This document shows, one piece after another, positions 11,761-23,961 of a stretch of DNA of 64,000 nt. Source of the DNA: Emydura subglobosa (taxonomy: Eukaryota > Chordata > Testudines > Chelidae). The position numbers and the translations under genes are program-made. The stretch's first letter is position 1. Each line of letters starts with the position of its first letter. The notes under the pieces were generated by a model. It had not been told where the DNA came from. It did not search any database and saw nothing but the letters and a program-made list of their open reading frames with translations. The stretch spans positions 3,186,477 through 3,250,476 of the forward strand of contig ML679961.1 of the NCBI GenBank assembly GCA_007922225.1, written 5' to 3'.

Positions 11761-12690
11761 AGTCAGCCTCACAAACTGGACCAATCCTCTTTAGAGTAGT
11801 CAGAGTCACCCTCACGAATGCAGCCTGCTGTGCTAGTGGGGAGCCACCACTCCTCTTTGGGCCAGCTGGGGCCTCTAGCCTCCCTGGTTCACCACCCTCA
11901 CCTCCAGGCAGGCTGTTGTAATGAAGGGAGGGACTCAGCGGAGCCATGATGGGGAGTGGCAGCAAGGGTGTCCCTCACACCGAGCCCTAGAGCAGTGGGT
12001 TCAGAGCTGACCACACAGTGTGGTGAACGGGACGGGTCACAACATGAGCTATGGGTTCAGGCTGCCTGCAGACTCAGGCAGATGTTACATTCAGTTCAGG
12101 GTTTCAAGCTTTTTTTCACACCATAGGCTGAAAACAAAGCAGAGATTCTGAAGGCAACAGATGTCCCCAGTAGCTGGGGACCGAGGGAGGCAGACAGACC
12201 TACAGTGCCTGTTCCTTAATCCAGCCCTGCTCTCTACCTGTGCCAGACGGCCCCAGCTGCAAGACTGGAGGCACATGTATCAACAAGGGACTGCTGGCAG
12301 GTCTTCTCTGTGAGGGCCCCTTGACTTTGGAATTCGCTTCCCTCTTGCTCCAAAATGCCCCAAATCGGTTGTCCCGTAGGTCTCACTACAAAGTCCATCT
12401 ATTCTCACAGGCTTTTGGAGAGACAGTAAGATTGTGGGAGTGGGAAGTGGTGAAAGAGGACTGGGGCTGGGGGGTTATTTTTTGCCTGGATAAAATCAGG
12501 AGGCTTGAGGGAGGATGTAGGTGAGGTAGATGGACATGCAATAATATTTTAGAGGGACATGTTAGTAATTTTATCTTTGAATATTGTCAAGAGGTCGTAG
12601 AGTTGTTCTTTTCTCCCTTTTCTGTGTAAATCAAAATCCATAAATAAATAAACATTAAATCCATTGAGCCTTACTTTTGGGGGATTTGGA
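11761..12690. other. Intergenic DNA, no gene recognised
   Basis: There is no convincing coding or RNA feature. The sequence runs up to the 5' edge of the CR1 copy that starts near 12691. Confidence 0.4.
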
Positions 12691-13589
12691 TTGAAAAATC
12701 TAGTACAAAAATATAATTAGACAGGCCAAAAAAGAATTTTAAGAACAACTAGCAATAGACACACAAACTAGCAGCAGCATTTTTTTTAGTACTTCAGAAG
12801 CAGGAAGCCTGCCAAACAATCAGTGGGGCCTCTGACAATCAGGGTGCTAAAGGAGCACTCAGAGAAGGCAAGGCTGTTGCAGAGGAGATAAATTAATTAT
12901 TTGCATCAGTCTTCGCTGCAGAGGATGTGAGGGAGATTCCCACACCTGAGCCATTCTTTTTAGGCGACAAATCTGAGGAACTGTCTCAAATTGAGGTGTC
13001 ATTAGAGGAGGTTTTGGAACAACCTGATAAATTAAACAATAATAAATCTTCAGGACCAGATGGTATCTACCCACGAGTTCTGAAGGAACTCAGATATGAA
13101 ATCGCAGAACTACTAACTGTGGGTGAATAACGTATCACTTAAATCAGCCTCTGTACCAGATGACTGGAGGATAGCTAATGTAATGCTGATTTTTAAAAAA
13201 GGTTCCAGACGTGATCCAAGCAATTATAGGCCGGCAGACCTAACTTCAGTACCAGGCAAACTGGTTGAAACTATAGTAAAGAACAGAATTTTCAGACACA
13301 GATGAACACAACTCGTTGGTGAAGAGTCAACACGGCTTTTCTAAAAGGGAAATCATGCCTCACCAATCTATTAGAATTCTCTGAGGGGGTCAGCAAGCAT
13401 GTGGACAAGGGTGATACAGTGGATACAGTGTACTTAGATGTTCAGAACGCCTTTGACATGGTCCCTCAACAAAGGCTCTTAAACAAAGTAAGAGGTCATG
13501 GGATAAGAGGGAAGGTCCTCTCCTGGATCAGCAACTGGTTAAAAGACAGGAAACAAAGGGTAGGAATAAAAGGTCAGTTTTCAGAACGG
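12691..13589 (+). pseudogene. CR1 LINE ORF2 (reverse transcriptase N-terminal half), split copy
   Basis: The + strand carries the CR1 ORF2 region leading into and through the reverse transcriptase. Recognisable segments are SSGPDGIYPRVLKEL, a WRIANVMLIFKKG stretch with NYRP after it, and VYLDVQNAFDMVPQQRLL. The last of these holds the first catalytic Asp motif in the form YLDVQNAFD. Frames change at 13130 and again between 13305 and 13400, so it is inactive. The copy breaks at 13589 and resumes near 17306 because another LINE has inserted into it. Confidence 0.9.
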
Positions 13590-13614
13590 CCATCCAACAT
13601 CTTGATAGATGAAA

Positions 13615-14100
13615 GAAAACGTGACAAAATCAGTCAGCCCATGGTGCTTGGCAGTAGTGTGCGAGCGGCAGCCCTTCCCGCAGTGGGTACAAGTCCACTC
13701 GCCGGATGGCGGTTGGAGTGAACTCTGCTTCCTGGCTCCCCTCTGGGCCTCAGCCTGGGCTCTCTGATCACTCTCCGCAATGACTGCACCAGCCTTGACC
13801 TGGCTTCTCCAGACTGTGCGGCTGTGGGCAGGGCTCTCCCCGTTGTCAGTGGCAATGCTGGATTTCTTGAGACCCTGCTTGACCTTGTTGCTGTATCAGA
13901 GCTTTGGCCTTCCTCTGCGTCGCGGGTAGTTCTTGGGTTGGCCATAGAGCACAGCCTTCAGCAAACAATCTTGAGCCTTGCACTCCACGTGTCCCGGCCA
14001 CTGAAGCCTGTGAGCATCCAGCAGAGTCTGCACAGAGTGCAGGCCAGTTCTCTCAAGGATCCCGTTGTTAGTGATCTCTTGGTCCCAAGTCACGTCAAAG
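13615..14100 (-). pseudogene. LINE ORF C-terminal region with zinc-finger-like motif
   Basis: On the minus strand a frame around 13640-13720 reads CTHCGKGCRSHTTAKHHG, a C-x2-C...H-x-type finger like those at the C-termini of several non-LTR retrotransposon ORFs. Upstream, at 14093-13896, is the segment TWDQEITNNGILERTG followed by RLQWPGHV and GQPKNYPRRRGRPKL. This is the well-known tail after the reverse transcriptase of such elements. The pieces are in different frames, so the gene is broken. Confidence 0.75.
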
Positions 14101-14199
14101 ATTTTTCTGAGACAGCAAAGGTGGAAGCTGTTTAATCTCCGCGCCTGCTTGGAGTACGTGACCCAGCTCTCACAGCTGTAAAGGAGGGTGCTGAGGACA

Positions 14200-15150
14200 T
14201 AAGCCTAATAAACAGACACCACTGTATTCAGAGTTAGCAGCTCGTTGTTCCTGACACATGAGGTAAGTTTGCCAAAGATGACATCAAGTTCTATATCAAG
14301 GCTAATTGAGCTGGTTAAAGTTGAGCCAAGATAGCAGAAGTGATCCACGTTATCTAGAGCTTCATCACTGACACGGACTCTAGGTGGGATGTTAGTGTCC
14401 TGTGACATGACAACCTTTTTCTTAATACTGATACATGCATCAGAGAACTTATTCATCATGATCTGCAATTCATCAGTTGAATTAGAGACGAATGCAGTGT
14501 CATCTGCGAAGAGCAGATCCTGAATAGTGAGCTGGGTGACACGCCTGTTGCTCTGACATCACCTGACATTAAACAAGCTGCCGTTCATCCTCAGTTCAGT
14601 TAGTACACCAGATTGATCGGTTCTGAAAGCATACATAAGAAGAATAGTGAAAAAGTTGCCAATGCCGGTAGGTGCTAAGACGCAGCCTTGCTTCATGCCA
14701 GTATCAATGCTAAACTCAGACGAGGTTTCATTTCCATACTGGATAATTGCCTTCATTCCCTCATGGAACTCCTTAAATAGGGAGAGCTTTTTTTGTGGAC
14801 CGACAATTTTCAGCAGGATCTTGTATGGCCATTCCTGCTAACCGTGTGGAAGGACTTTTGTAGGTCATCGAATGCTACACAGAGAGGTGCCTGTTTTTCA
14901 CAACTTTTTTCTTGCAGCAAGCTCATTGTGAAGGACGTGTCAGTCGTGGAGCGTCCAGCTCTGAACCCGCACTGGCTCTCAAGGTAAACCCTCTCAGTGA
15001 GGGCTTGGACTCGTTTCAGCAGGACCCTTGAAAGCACCTTGCCAACCACACTGAGCAGAGAGATCCTTCGGTAGTTGTCGCAGTCTTCTCTGCCCCCTTT
15101 ATTTTTGTATAAAGAAATTATGTTTGCATCTTCCAAATCCTGGGGCATGT
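14200..15150 (-). pseudogene. LINE reverse transcriptase remnant
   Basis: Reading leftward on the minus strand: DANIISLYKNKGGREDCDNY with RRISLLSVVGKVLSRVL (finger/palm start), CGFRAGRSTTD (the conserved GFR.GRST block), a decayed AFDDLQKSFHTVS catalytic block, KQGCVLAPTGIGNFF (the motif equivalent to QGCVLSP), and FCYLGSTLTSSISLD after the active-site loop. The FADD-type catalytic motif itself is not intact in one frame. Stops and frame changes between the pieces make this inactive. Confidence 0.85.
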
Positions 15151-15285
15151 GGCTTTCTTCCCAGCAGACACAGAGAAGTGCAGGGATGTCTCTCGCAAGC
15201 TTTCTCCCTCCTGCCTTTAGGAGCTCTTGAGGTATCTGACCATTGCCTGCTGCTTTCCCAGGTACAATCTCTTTGGTAGCTTTCT

Positions 15286-16971
15286 CTACATCTTTGAGAG
15301 TTGATATTTGGTCCCTCTCCTGCAGCGTTGGAAGCTGGGAATGGCAGCAAAGGCAGTATCACAGATAACGGCATCCTTTGAGTAGCGTTCTTTGTAACGC
15401 TCAGTCCATCCGTCTAGTTGTTCTTGCCTCTCAGTAAGGACGGTCCCATCTTTCCCTTTCAGGGTTGCAGTCTTTTTACAAATTGGAACATGTGCCTCTT
15501 TGATTCCATCATAGGTACCACAAAGGTCCCCTCTTTCCAAGCCGGTCTGAATCTTCTTGCACAGGTCTTGCCAGTACTTCTGGGCACATTCTCTAGTGGC
15601 TTTCTGGACTGCAGCCTTGGCCTCTTTGAACGTAAGAGTTCTGGACTTGGTTGTGGAAGTAAAGCTAGGTGAGTTGCTTTTTCTTTTCTGTGCGTGGGAG
15701 CAGCAGATGTTGAGAAGCTGTGCACCAATTAGGTTGTTTTTAATTTGTGGTTCCAAAGACATCCTTGGCACCAGCCAGGGTCTTATTTTTAAAATTGTCC
15801 CGCAAGGTGTCAGAATCAGGGGAATCAAACTGATCATTTTCAAAAACATGCTCAAGCGCACGTTGAAACTTTGCACAAGTGTCAGAGTCCTTGATGTTAG
15901 TGATGCTGAGATGAAGTTTGCCTTTTGGCTTTGCATGATGGATCTTTTAAGATGTATTTGGAGCTTGGCCCTGACAAGGGCATGGTCAGGGTCACAATCA
16001 GCGCTGTGCATCGATCGAGCGTGCAGTGCCCCGCGAATGTTTCTGCAACTGGTCAAGATGAGGTCAAGCTGATGCCAGTCCCCGGAACGGTGGTGCCTCC
16101 GTGTGACCTGCCTGCTGTTGCTGCCAGCAAAATAGGTATTCGAAACTATCAGCTCATAAGAGGCGCAAAGCCCCAGGACACACTGGCCATTTTCATTAAG
16201 GCTACCTGTGCCGTAGCGATGCGTCCCCAGTGCTCCCAGTTCTGACCTGCACAGGCACTGAAATCACCAAGAACAACGAGTCTGATTCCTATGGGGACAT
16301 TCTCAATTATTTGTTCCAGATGAGAACAGAACTCATCTTTTTGCTGCGTAGAGTAGTCAAGTGTTGGTCCATAGATGGACAGAAAAGTCAGGGTTCCTGA
16401 ATTCATATTCACGTCCAGCCACACGATCCTCTCGTTAATAAATACCGGATGGCTACATGCACTAAGGACAGACTTCTTGTCAGCAAATCCGACACCGTGC
16501 ATCCTTGGTTGATTTTTCAGGTTTCCCAGACCAGCAGGAGTGGTAGTTTACTTCAGCTAGTGATCTAGTTTCCGAAAGTCTTGTCTCACTAACAGCTGCA
16601 ATTTCAATGCCCCGTTGATGTAGGTCTCTATCAGTTACGCCTCTTTTCCAAAGTTCATGGTCTTTCAGTTCAAGTCCGGTTAACACAGGACAAACATTCC
16701 CACAAGCAATGATTAATTTAGAGTCAGGAAAGAAAAAGTTGGAAGGGAGCTTTTTTAGCCTATCTTTTCTAGGGCCTTCCCTGAACTGGGGCAAGCAGGC
16801 CACCCCTAAATAGGGCTGCTTGAACATCCGAGCCGCTGCCGTCCCTGGGTCCTTCCCCACCAGGACGAGCAACGTCAAGCACAGACCTTCAACGTGTACA
16901 CCTAGGCAAAACAAAGAAGGCCCTCCACCTTCTCTCTCGGCAGGGACTATAGAACTCCAAGGGCAAGACAA
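15286..16971 (-). pseudogene. LINE endonuclease domain remnant and linker
   Basis: The minus strand encodes an apurinic-like endonuclease. Recognisable parts are EIAAVSETRLSETRS (the metal-binding Glu block), a FLSIYGPTLDY segment, LVVLGDFSACAGQNW (the GDFN-type active-site block, here GDFS) and ADCDPDHALVRAKL (the SDH-like terminal block, here PDH). A 256-codon open frame at 16056-15286 carries the last block and the linker toward the reverse transcriptase. Changes at catalytic positions and frame breaks mark it as dead. Confidence 0.85.
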
Positions 16972-17305
16972 AGATCAAGACGATTGGTATAGGCCTGCTG
17001 CAGCTTCTGGCTGGAACATCACTCCAAGTTGAAGGAAGCACCCGCCTTATCATGTCCACAAAGGCGCCTTTGCTAAATGGGTGTGGTCCTGACTGTGTGG
17101 GTACCCCTGGCCAACAAGATTCTGGCGTATCCACTTTTCTGGGGACATTTCCTTCACCCAGGAGGTTCCACTATCCACCCTTGGACACCATTGGGGCTTC
17201 CCAAGGGGAGACAGGATTTATTGACCAGCGCCTGTCGCTCGCTCTTGCATCGCTGGCTGTATTATCTACACATCCAGTGGTGAATCCCAGAGGGACGAGC
17301 CAGAC

Positions 17306-18442
17306 AAAGTTTTTAGCATAGAGAGAGGTAAATAGTGGATTCCCCCTGGGGTCTGTACTGGGACCAGCGCTCTTCAACATATTCATAAATGACTTGGAAA
17401 AAAGGGCAAACAGTGAGGTGGCAAAGTTTGCAGATAATACAAATTTCTCAAGATAATTAAGTCCAAAGTGGACAGCAAAGAGTTACAAAGAGACCTCACA
17501 AAACTGGGTGACTGGGCAACAACACGGAAGATCAAATTCAATGTAGATAAATGAAGATAATGCACACTGGAAAACATAATCCCAACTATACATATAAAAC
17601 GATGGGGTCTAAATTAGCTGTTACCACTCAGGAAAGAGATCTTAGAATCATTGTAGATAGTTCTGTGAAAACATCCTCCCAATGTGCAGTGACAGTCAAA
17701 AAAGCTCCCAGCATGTTAGGAACCATTAGGAAAGGGATGGATAATAAGACAGAAAGTATCACAGTCACTATATTAAGCCATGGTACTCCCACACCTCGAA
17801 TACTGCATGCAGAACTGATCACCCCATCTCAAAAACAAGATATTAGAATTGGAAAAGATGCAGAGAAGGGCAACAAAAATGATTGGGGTTATGGAACAGC
17901 TTGCGTCTAAGGAGAGACTAAAAAGACTGGGACTATTCAGATTGGAAAAGAGACAGCTAAGGGGGATATAAAAGAGGTCTATAAAATCATGACTGGTGTG
18001 GAGAAAATGAATTAGGAAGTGTTATTTACCACTTCACATAGCAGGGTTTGCCCAATGAAATTAACAGGCAGCAGGTTTAAAACAAACAAAAGGAAGTATT
18101 TCTTCACCCAACGCCCAGGCAACCTTTGGAACTGCTTGCCAAGGGATGTTTGAAGGCCAAAAGTATAACTGGGTTAAAAAAAGAACTAGGTAAGTTCATG
18201 GAGGATAGGTCCATCAATGGCTATTAGCCAAGATGCTCAGGGATGCAACTCCAGACTCTGAATATCCCTACGTCTCTGATTGCCAGATGCTGGGAGTGTA
18301 CAATAGGGAGTGGATCACTTGATGTTGACCTGTTTCTGGTCATTCTCTCTGAAGCACCTGCCACTGGCCACCCTCAGCAGACAGGATACTGGGCTAGATG
18401 GACCGTTGGTCTGACCCAGTATGGCCGTGCTTATGTTCTTAC
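17306..18442 (+). pseudogene. CR1 LINE ORF2 3' half and 3' UTR, continuation of the split copy
   Basis: This continues the CR1 interrupted at 13589. It starts with the duplicated target and GAGAGAGGTAAATAG, then encodes SVLGPALFNIFINDLEK and a KFADNTN catalytic block (FADD in live copies, here changed). The thumb and C-terminus follow, and it ends with the conserved tail through GGGCTAGATGGACC to TTATGTTCTTA at 18442. One base change in the active-site block plus several frameshifts make it non-functional. Confidence 0.92.
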
Positions 18443-19611
18443 ATGCAGCGAGAGCGTAACACCAATCTGTGTTGTGGGGTGGAAATGAAATGCAGATTGC
18501 AGCCAGCAGCATCGGGGCGTGTGGCTAAGTGGGTGTTATTTTTGCTCACTGACAGGCTTTTCCTTTTGTGCTTGGTGTGCCATGGGCAATCCTAAAACAC
18601 ACAAACCTTCCCTCATCATTGGGAGCACGCAAAAGGGTATTTCAAAGACTGTGCGAGCTAGGAAGGGAGAGTTGTTCTTTCGGAGGAGGAGTAAGTAGAT
18701 AAGAGGCTGCTGATCCGTGTCTGGTGCAAGGCATAGAGGGCTGTGTGTCTTGAGTCACATTGGGTTACAATGTTCTCAGCCTGCAGGTGCAAATGCTGAA
18801 CTGTATCTTTTAAACAAGATGGGCAGTGAAGTGCGGAGCTGCTAACTCCCCTGGCTGCTCCCCTCAGGGCCTGGCAGTCCCTCGGACACAGATACAGCTA
18901 GGACTTCACATATCTGGGTAATGTGAACTTTGATTTTTGGCCCATGGGGTGAGATTCTGGGTGCAGCACAGAACCTGCAGCCATAAGGGAGGGGAGGTAA
19001 ATGGAGCTTTATGCTAATTCTGAGCTTTCCCAACGCCAGGCCGGTCCAGCCCCAGCACAATTCAGGCAGCTCCGTGGTTATGGTAGTCTCTCTTCATTAC
19101 CCCGTGGCTGTTGCTGCCCCTGAGAATTCCCATCATATCAAGGCCCCATCTCTTTTCCCCACCCTGAGGCTTGTGAAAGCAGGACCTTGTAGGGCAGCCT
19201 ATGTTTGCTCTATGAAATGCCTTGGGAATTCTCCCCCACCAAACTCCAGGACATATATGGCCCCATAGTCTGCAACAGGGTCAGCACACGGGGTCATAGC
19301 AGGGATTAAAATCCCACCCTATGGTCTTTTGGGCAATATAGCTTTAGTACCTGGCTGGCTGTTCTCATGCAGGGATTGTTTGTGAGGAGGTACATTGAAG
19401 GATGTGGTAATTCTTGTATTAAACTAGGGTCACCTTGCCGGTTTGCACTACGGAGGAGGTTAATGGCGGGTTTTTTCTGGTTTTTTTTTAATGAAGAGGA
19501 AGTTTTCAGCTTTTTCAATGCCTCTTTCTCACCAGCGTGCAGTGGGTTCACGAGATCTCACTGAATAAAGGCTAACTATGCACTTTGTGACTTCTCCTTC
19601 TGCCGTGGTAG
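18443..19611. other. Intergenic DNA, no gene recognised
   Basis: No recognised repeat or gene is seen up to the exon-like segment at 19612. Confidence 0.4.
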
Positions 19612-19663
19612 TGTGCTCATCATCAAGACCCACTTCAAGGCAGACGTGCATGTGACTGACAAG
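19612..19663 (+). other. Exon-like segment of unknown origin
   Basis: A 52-bp block sits between a good acceptor (CTTCTCCTTCTGCCGTGGTAG) and a strong donor (AAG then GTAAGC). In its second frame it is fully open and reads VLIIKTHFKADVHVTDK, with GC-rich third positions unlike the surrounding AT-rich DNA. I do not recognise the peptide. It could be an exon of an unknown transcript, a gene fragment, or chance. No partner exon was found nearby. Confidence 0.3.
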
Positions 19664-22230
19664 GTAAGCAGGCTATCCGAGCGGTATCTGCTACGATCCA
19701 CTTCACTCAATGAAAGATAGAGCAGCTGAAGTGCAGGTGTTCTTTGAAAGACTCAGACAATAGTGCAACCTTGCCTTTGCCATGAGTAGCAGCTTCATCA
19801 GCTGATTTCAGGAGGGTTCCATTTCTAAGTGCTGAAATAGCGCCAAACGTTCAAACAAACTGCTCGCGTGCTGAAGGTTTGTGTTTGTTTATCCATCCAG
19901 CTTGTCCCGTTAACCCAACTGACCCTCTGGGACTGGGAAGGAAGAGAGCGTACACAGCAGCAAAAGAACCCGCACACTACAGCATTCGCATTCACCGAGC
20001 ACAATAAACCCTCTGCACAGAGTCATATCGCATTTCCGACCGGTCCTCAGTCCAGCAGCAGCAGTAGGGCAAGGAGCATGTGGGGGGAAGTCAGGATACA
20101 ATAGCCCACTCCTGACTGGACCAGCTAAAAGCCGCCCAGGGGTAAGAAGTCCCACCAGTCCCCTCTCCACAGGGCCTCGGCCGGAGCAGCTCTATGCCAG
20201 CAGCTGGGAGCAGCAGGACGCAGAGCAGGCTTTCCCCCGCCAATCACTTCCCCATAGCACTGGACCCCTCTTTGACAGTTGCCTGGACAGTCATTCACTG
20301 GATGTTTATTCTAGTCTCCTCCCATCTGCCAGCCTCACCCTTCCTGCCCCTCATGTTCCTCCTTTTCTATCCCCTTGTCTTCCGTCCCACCCTAGCTCCA
20401 TCCTATGGCGGTTGGGATGTTCCCTTCTGCTCTGCTAGGGAAAGGGGTAGTCTCCCCTCTCTGTCTGACTAGAGACCTGGGATGGATTCTCCTTCCTGGC
20501 TGGTGGCGTAGGACAGGTCTCTCTTTTTTGCTCATATACAGCTGTGGATAGTCTCTCCTCTCAGCAGAGCTGGGAGCATGGGATGACCTGGTCTCTTCTC
20601 TGCTGGTGAGGGGGATTTGTCAGAAGAACAGCAGGTCATACCAACCTCAAGGAGTGCAGAGGTGGACTAGACAGATGGACCACTGAGCCCAGCGGGAACT
20701 GCAGAGGACAAACTGTGCAGAGAGAACATGGGTTTGTGGGGGAGAAGGAACCATACATGGGATGATGTGGCAAGTAGGGGAAGGATGAGACCATTGAGGC
20801 AGGCACCATCTCCTTGTTAATACAGCTGCAAATCATTACATCTTCAATTTCTCCCTCTCTGGTGGCAGGCAGAGGGTCTATAATAAAATAACTAGAAAAC
20901 CCCTTTTCCTCTTCTGTTTCCCTTCCCTTCTCTCATGTTTCAGGAGAGGGGATAAAAACCTTAATTCTTCCATCTCTCAGAGCTGAGGGGCAGTAGGACC
21001 CTGACTGCTGACACTGGAGAGAGGAAGATGGAAGGTGGCAGTGATGGAACTGAAAGCGGGCGTTTGGGCCATCTTTATTTCAGGGATGTGTTGTTCCAGT
21101 GAAATGGCTTTTTTTATTTTCACAGGGAAAATAAATGGCTGCAACCTGTCCTCATTAGGATCGCTCTGTGTAGGATTTTAGAAGAACCATGCACGCTGTA
21201 AGCATCCATGTGCACAGACTGTACAGGATTTTGTGTGGTTGTTGTATCCAAGAAGGCAAAGATTGCTACAGGGCTGGCATCTCTGTAATTTACGTGTCGT
21301 GTGCAATCACGTGGGAGGGGCTGTGTTTGTAGCTATGGGAGTAAGATTGAACCATCTATCATCAACCCTGCAAGGGGCACTGGGACATTCTTTCAAGTAT
21401 AGAAATATACAGAAAGATAGTGTGGAGCTGACTGGAAAGGGCACCATGGCAGTTGTCTGCCTACATCATATATCAAACAAGCATACATTCTAGAATGACT
21501 TTCCCAGATTCTAATTTTTGATCCCCACACACCGTCCTTTCCTTGAATGTCCTTCTTACTGCTCATTGATCAGACGATTCTTCAATAACCAGTCTGAGTG
21601 TGTGCATGCTGGAGGATAAATGGGCATGGAATCATCATATAGAACATCTATATTTTTGCCTATTACTGTGGGCATGACTAACCCCTTCTTTTTCCTGCTT
21701 CTTGTTCTTGGAATCTCGTCCACCACCTCAGGAGCGATGATGGGGCCCAATGAGGTCTTTCCACCATTTTCTATCTTCTGCCAGCTTCATTCATCTTTAA
21801 AGCTTTTTGTTCTAAGTTATTCTTCACTGCTTACACCCAACACATCCTCAGACTTACTCTAACCCCTGGCATGATTGATATGAAAGTTTCTGTGTATCAT
21901 GTATTGAATGTAATACCAATGTATTTCATATTTTACCTTAAAAAACTTGAAGTGTGATTCTATTAAAAACTGGCTCAGTGGAGAGGACCTGGTGACAAAA
22001 TGTTACTGTCCCTTAAAGATTCTCAGACGACATTTGCACAGTTCCCAAATTAAAAAAAAATCTCCCTGCCAGTCTTGCAAATTTAATCTGGCATCTGAAA
22101 AATCAGATGGGGCAGGGTTGCCAAAGGAGTCTGTTGCCACAACACTTGGTATCCTCTGTGGCAGCAGGTTCAGTTGAGACAAGCACTCCTGGGGTGGCTA
22201 GGGAGTGGGGGAGAGGGATGCAGGCCCACC
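19664..22230. other. Intergenic DNA, no gene recognised
   Basis: Short open frames only. The block 20.2-21.0 kb has diverged repeats of TCTCCTCTC-type pyrimidine tracts but no clear element ends. I see nothing assignable. Confidence 0.4.
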
Positions 22231-22790
22231 TGACTACACTGCATACCAACTCAGGGCCCTACCCATGGCCAAGGGGCTCTGCCACTGGGTCAGTGGTGCT
22301 CCCACCACAACTGACACTGGTGCGAGTGTAAGCTTAGACAAAGTGTAGTCAGCTGCCCCTGAGCTCCTTCCTCCTGCCCTGAATCCGGGTACCTCAGATT
22401 CCCCAGGATAGATGGCTAGCGGGAGTCCCACTAGTCCCTTATCATCAGTCAGTGGCAGGTCCCCAAGGAGTTCCTGGACATCAGCAGATGGCAGCTCCTC
22501 CAGGTCACAGGGTGCCGGTGGGTCCTCCAGCACATAGGGCTCCGGCAGCTCCCAGGTGACAGGCAGCTCCTCCCTCCCAGTCAGCAGCCTCCGATAGCTC
22601 TTTCCAGTCACTAGGGCCCAGCAAGCCCTTGAGGCTCCGATCAGTGGAGAGCTCACACTGCCTAGTTGCAGGGCCTAGCTCGGGCTCAGGTCACAGCCTC
22701 AGGGAAGGAGCATCCTTCTGTGGCCACAGCTTGCCCCAACTGAGCTGCTAGACCGGTCTTTTATACTTCCCCTTCCTGTCTTGGCCCCAC
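22231..22790 (-). mobile_element. LTR-like repeat (candidate), minus strand
   Basis: On the minus strand a TATAAAA box at 22765-22759 (within GTATAAAAGACCGGTC) precedes a GC-rich block with repeated CTGGGAGCTGCC and GAGGAGCTGCC phrases. This arrangement fits the U3/R part of an LTR. The ends are not defined and no target duplication was seen, so this is tentative. The 140-codon open frame across it has no recognisable domain. Confidence 0.4.
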
Positions 22791-23129
22791 CCCTCTGCTC
22801 CCAGGGTCTGAGGCCTGCAGTTCCCAGCTCCGCCCAGCAGGGGCATCATGGCCCTTCCTCCAGCCCAGGCTCCAAGGAAGGCCACAATGCCTTGCTAGAA
22901 ATGGGAATTTTGCCACTGACTTCAATAGGGCCAAGGTTTCACCAATGATATTGAAAAACAATATAGGAAACTACGTTGCAGTCCCTTTAAAAGCAGAAAG
23001 TTATGCACACAAAGAAAGAATTAGCTTGCAATGAATTACCCTATAGCTGCCCAATTAGGGAAAGCTCGTTCTCAAGAGCATTCACCAACCTAAGCACAAA
23101 ATCTTCTTGCCTGCCTGTAATAAAGATAT

Positions 23130-23845
23130 TGCCTAGTCCTGTGTCAGGATTCTACAGATGCCTACACGTCTCACATGCGGGGAGTATATGTGACAGTCTG
23201 CAGAACCCCTGTGGGATGCCACCTGGAACTAGTGTACCACTGAGCCCTCTGTCTGACCAGCCTGGGCTCACTCTCACACTTCGGTGCTGGGACAAGCCAT
23301 AAAGCTCTGGCAGGGGCTGCACTTACACAGACCTCTACAGGCAGGGACCACACCCAGCTTGGTTCAATGAATGCTTTCCAGCCACTCATGAACCAATAGT
23401 AGAGAAGATTCAGCCAGCTCCCCAGTCCAGGACCCCAGGAATGTACCGTCTTGCCCTGGACGAAAGCCTGACAAGTGACGTTTATTGCCCAGTCCGCCCC
23501 CTCTCAAGGTGGAGAGGAGCATCAGCTTTTGTTAACTTGAGCTAAGATTTTCCAGACACTTCAAGCAAAACACACTGTTTTAGTAAAATAAAAAACAGAT
23601 TTATTAACTGCAGAAAGGTAGNNNNNNNNNNGTAGCTTTTTAAGTGATTAAAAGTAATAAGCATACAGATCAAAATAGGTTACCTTAAGAAATAAAGTTA
23701 AAATCACAATCTGAGCTCTATCCACTAGACTGGATTTGAATCAAGCAGTGTCACCCTGTTACACAGTACAAGCAGGCTATAGATCTTCCATACAGAGGCT
23801 GGAATTCTACAGCATGGGATTCCCTCCCCCCATTCCAAGTCTTTG
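23130..23845 (-). mobile_element. LTR-like dispersed repeat crossing an assembly gap (candidate)
   Basis: The sequence from GTGACAGTCTGCAGAACCCC near 23190 through CCTGGACGAAAGCCTGACAA and the T-rich segment at 23590 to the block after the gap reads like one continuous dispersed turtle repeat. It has an AATAAA-like core (AAAATAAAAAACAG) and pyrimidine-rich parts typical of LTRs. Class and orientation are uncertain. It is interrupted by a run of ten N. Confidence 0.45.
23622..23631. other. Assembly gap (10 N)
   Basis: Ten consecutive N bases lie between CAGAAAGGTAG and GTAGCTTTT. The GTAG on both sides suggests an unresolved or overlapping join rather than a measured gap. Confidence 0.98.
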
Positions 23846-23961
23846 GTTTTGTCTACCCTTGAAAGTGTTGTCAACGCAAGTTACAGCGATGATCAAAAAG
23901 TGCTGTAATTACGAGGCTTGTGCCTGTCCACACAGCACTCATTGTGTCGCCAAAGCACATC

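Larger units (their letters stand above)
13590..17305 (-). mobile_element. Near full-length non-CR1 LINE inserted into the CR1, minus strand
   Basis: This 3.7-kb insertion reads on the minus strand, from the right: an endonuclease region (about 16970-15290), a reverse transcriptase (about 15290-14200) and a C-terminal region ending in a zinc-finger-like motif near 13675. The flanks carry about 17 bp of duplicated CR1 sequence, TCAGTTTTCAGAACGG on the left and a diverged AAAGTTTTTAGCATAG on the right. That is the target duplication expected of target-primed reverse transcription. Its proteins are not CR1-like. The clade is unassigned; RTE- or Jockey-related families are my best guesses. Confidence 0.85.

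Noticed and set aside
15557..16072. 171-codon + strand open frame
   Set aside because: It is the antisense shadow of the LINE endonuclease/linker frame on the minus strand.
22234..22656. 140-codon minus-strand open frame
   Set aside because: It coincides with an LTR-like, GC-rich repeat with internal duplications; no domain is visible.
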